DNA of 25,687 nucleotides from NCBI GenBank assembly GCA_023212695.1, contig JALCCG010000296.1, positions 1-25,687 of the forward strand. Reading direction: 5' to 3'. The notes beneath the pieces were generated by a model. That model ran no database searches and was not told the DNA's origin. It saw nothing but the letters and a program-made list of their open reading frames with translations. Below, piece after piece: positions 25,001-25,687 of this stretch. Within the stretch, counting starts at the first letter, position 1; each line of letters begins with the position of its first letter. A program made the translations under genes and the position numbers. This DNA comes from Sporisorium sorghi (lineage: Eukaryota > Basidiomycota > Ustilaginomycetes > Ustilaginales > Ustilaginaceae).

Positions 25001-25317
25001 GCGGTGGCTGCTCGGGAAGAGTAGCTGCGTGTCGTTATCGAGCCGTGAGCAGGTGGCAATGGTAACGCGATCCCAAGCTCCCTTGTAGTCAGATGCGGTT
25101 TCGGCCTGCTTCTGCACGTCTTCGGCTGCAGGGATGAGGCCGAAGAGGAAGCCCCGCTTGCCGCCTGGCTTGTGCTTGCTGTCGGGAGAGAAGACTCGAT
25201 AGCTGGGCACAAGAACAGCGGCGGCAGCACTTCCAGCCGCGCACATCGCACTCTCGATACGCCACCACGAATCGCTCCCCTGCCCGCCTTGACAGCCACC
25301 CTCGGCGCAGCGAGCAT
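22030..25317 (-). CDS. Pentatricopeptide-repeat protein, probably mitochondrial
   Basis: 1095 aa from ATG 25317. The N-terminus (MLAAPRVAVKAGRGAIRGGV) is basic and free of acidic residues, as in a mitochondrial presequence. Helical-pair repeats of PPR type recur, best seen near residues 512-545 (TYTTLTHMFGRLGRSNEALG), 617-650 (THYRILLECASAIGSPDTAR, then VLVYLLEKGYAID), and 797-905, where two or three adjacent repeats read YAVVRRDYASAQQVYHAML, then HGVAPNMMHIAPLIEGL, then IHTALIRAYVRAGDSDAARR. More degenerate helices fill about 280-440. The C-terminus ends with a Lys/His-rich helix (about 1050-1095). PPR proteins bind single-stranded organellar RNA for processing, stability or translation; the target here cannot be inferred. 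It matches no single named yeast protein that I can recognise. The promoter side carries poly-T tracts. Confidence 0.8.
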   Translation of the reverse strand: MLAAPRVAVKAGRGAIRGGVSRVRCARLEVLPPLFLCPAIESSLPTASTSQAASGASSSASSLQPKTCRSRPKPHLTTRELGIALPLPPAHGSITTRSYSSRAATAPAFDDNTPHNNSLPTASQPEVWLDKQNVDQSKRRPTLPRSESSDRAPSGTSQDWRRKFPSTQWRREMDFNRYSLPLRRRNLPEDAPALYEDEIKASAAWLPESQWTLIVPDDYALTHELLLVLDSLDDIVSSRSDPDCAEILVETVKQARERIWANPQHTLGRAEDRDVALYLAGKVAETYVKLDAEDSMDRLVPFLEYVRTQIGVLPLACFHALAARAEIARRYDAVLKICDVAQSHHGGKADAELLHLQLRALVAQSKDVDLSRYWDLFAPAGEPVPRKTFDLLLRTHVRRQDVEQLNQVLEAMPTHGHEVDAKAWLTILRGFQSFRPTLAAMLRRDAKIVQSPTLTVVNQLLRLLSKELDVDGVLMVLRIFRIRSIRQLGAATRASAKQVDSSIINGPSPQPNTQTYTTLTHMFGRLGRSNEALGFFRLAVSASTHQNAGTGTDADLQQAAAHVMRAYFNAGHPIRAMLFANAVLGLPDFSSAESKIVSSIDFKLPATTSPLEITPTTTHYRILLECASAIGSPDTARRVLVYLLEKGYAIDEQVMRGLARLIFSTIDQDALESIRVIRRLLPESAKGKSKKRNQRLGSLTDLLQHLGASERVVLASQHSTDLSRDVDGPASKTQAKHRRVSDNIDNHSVSYTKDELRDWLIQDSSSLFRGVAPTHDAGSVDAPALAQDLSRPLSPAAYAMRIRVYAVVRRDYASAQQVYHAMLAHGVAPNMMHIAPLIEGLTAVGRLSEAQRLKRNAREVTGLEPTLRIHTALIRAYVRAGDSDAARREIRELTANGHAIDDTIANLIEAAQVGRGNFALVDRREVGARDKHGVATRFTALMRMRRYLAAQETLQRALDGGVRVDRVLHDLVRRSVGWVQKEHDRALGGGSAAHTAQRRSRPPPPAAAQASRGAGLADNTTPRAAPVAVDSSSHVFELEQALRLARTNRERVTKAVQRHSETKHKQIKEHRKKVVALILDFADGKLHRHAAARKA

Positions 25318-25377
25318 TGTCGCGGTCGCGGCTACCGCTCACCAGTGAGGCAGACCATGCAGCTCGAGTTGGATGGG

Positions 25378-25391
25378 TTTTTTTTTTTTTT
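25378..25391. repeat. Poly(T) tract, 14 T
   Basis: Uninterrupted T run close to the PPR gene start (A on its coding strand). Confidence 0.9.
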
Positions 25392-25608
25392 GCAGCTGGC
25401 TGATCACAAAGGTGCCAGAGATGGTCGTCGTGGCGATGATGGTATGTCCATGTGTCGTAGTGCGTTCTCGAAGTGATGAATGTGAAGGGGAGAGTATGTG
25501 TATGATCAGCGCCGAGTGATGTAAGTCTTCGAGAAAGTGATTTTCAGAAGCTTCGGAAGAATTGTTCAACGGTCGCGTGCACTTTTTTCTCCCTTTCCTA
25601 GCCGACCA

Positions 25609-25610
<2 letters not shown>

Positions 25611-25668
<58 letters not shown>

Positions 25669-25687
25669 CCTTTTTTTTTTTTTTTTT
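25611..25687. repeat. Poly(T) tract at right edge (58 T, CC, 17 T)
   Basis: The window ends inside this tract. It probably marks a contig end where assembly failed. Confidence 0.9.

Larger units (their letters stand above)
25318..25687. promoter_or_regulatory. Upstream region of the PPR gene and right edge
   Basis: These 370 nt contain a 14-T tract (25378-25391) 61 nt from the PPR start and end in a 58-T tract, CC and 17 more T. No gene is supported. Confidence 0.55.

Noticed and set aside
57..25687. Poly-A/T tracts as tails of retroelements
   Set aside because: No flanking element body, target-site duplication or reverse-transcriptase fragment is visible. Simple homopolymer expansion fits better.

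Overview
The window looks like nuclear DNA of a smut-type basidiomycete (Ustilaginomycotina, Ustilago/Pseudozyma-like). This is inferred from GC-rich, nearly intron-free long ORFs, the set of fungal housekeeping families, and a canonical GTAAG...CTGAC...CAG intron. No prokaryotic, viral or transposon gene, rRNA, tRNA or CRISPR was recognised. Both ends stop at very long poly-T tracts and there is a 10-N assembly gap at 12889-12898, so this may be a whole small scaffold whose limits are set by homopolymers.

Layout, left to right: MTG1-like mitochondrial GTPase (+, 339-2144); class II fumarase FUM1 (-, 2414-4576, with a 12-codon first exon behind a 624-nt intron); Ima1/TMEM201-like inner nuclear membrane protein (-, 5209-7128); divergent from it, RSM22/METTL17 mitoribosome assembly factor (+, 7450-10392); an RRM-like R3HCC1-type protein (-, 10652-11662); a Bin3/MEPCE-family RNA 5'-phosphate methyltransferase (+, 13124-14287); heme oxygenase (+, 15212-16357); a large PH-domain protein (-, 16463-19486); an orphan signal-peptide protein (-, 20492-21364); and a pentatricopeptide-repeat mitochondrial protein (-, 22030-25317).

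Four of the ten genes act in mitochondria: MTG1 for the large ribosomal subunit, RSM22 for the small subunit, the PPR protein for organellar RNA, and FUM1 in the TCA cycle. They do not form an operon, and the clustering may be chance. The most informative non-genic signals are: a ghost copy of sequence beside the gap, showing that the gap and one poly-A tract are probably assembly artefacts; homopolymer tracts of up to 77 nt confined to non-coding DNA; a perfect 19-bp hairpin upstream of the PH gene; and a 14-bp inverted-repeat pair upstream of heme oxygenase. No clearly new multi-gene system was found.
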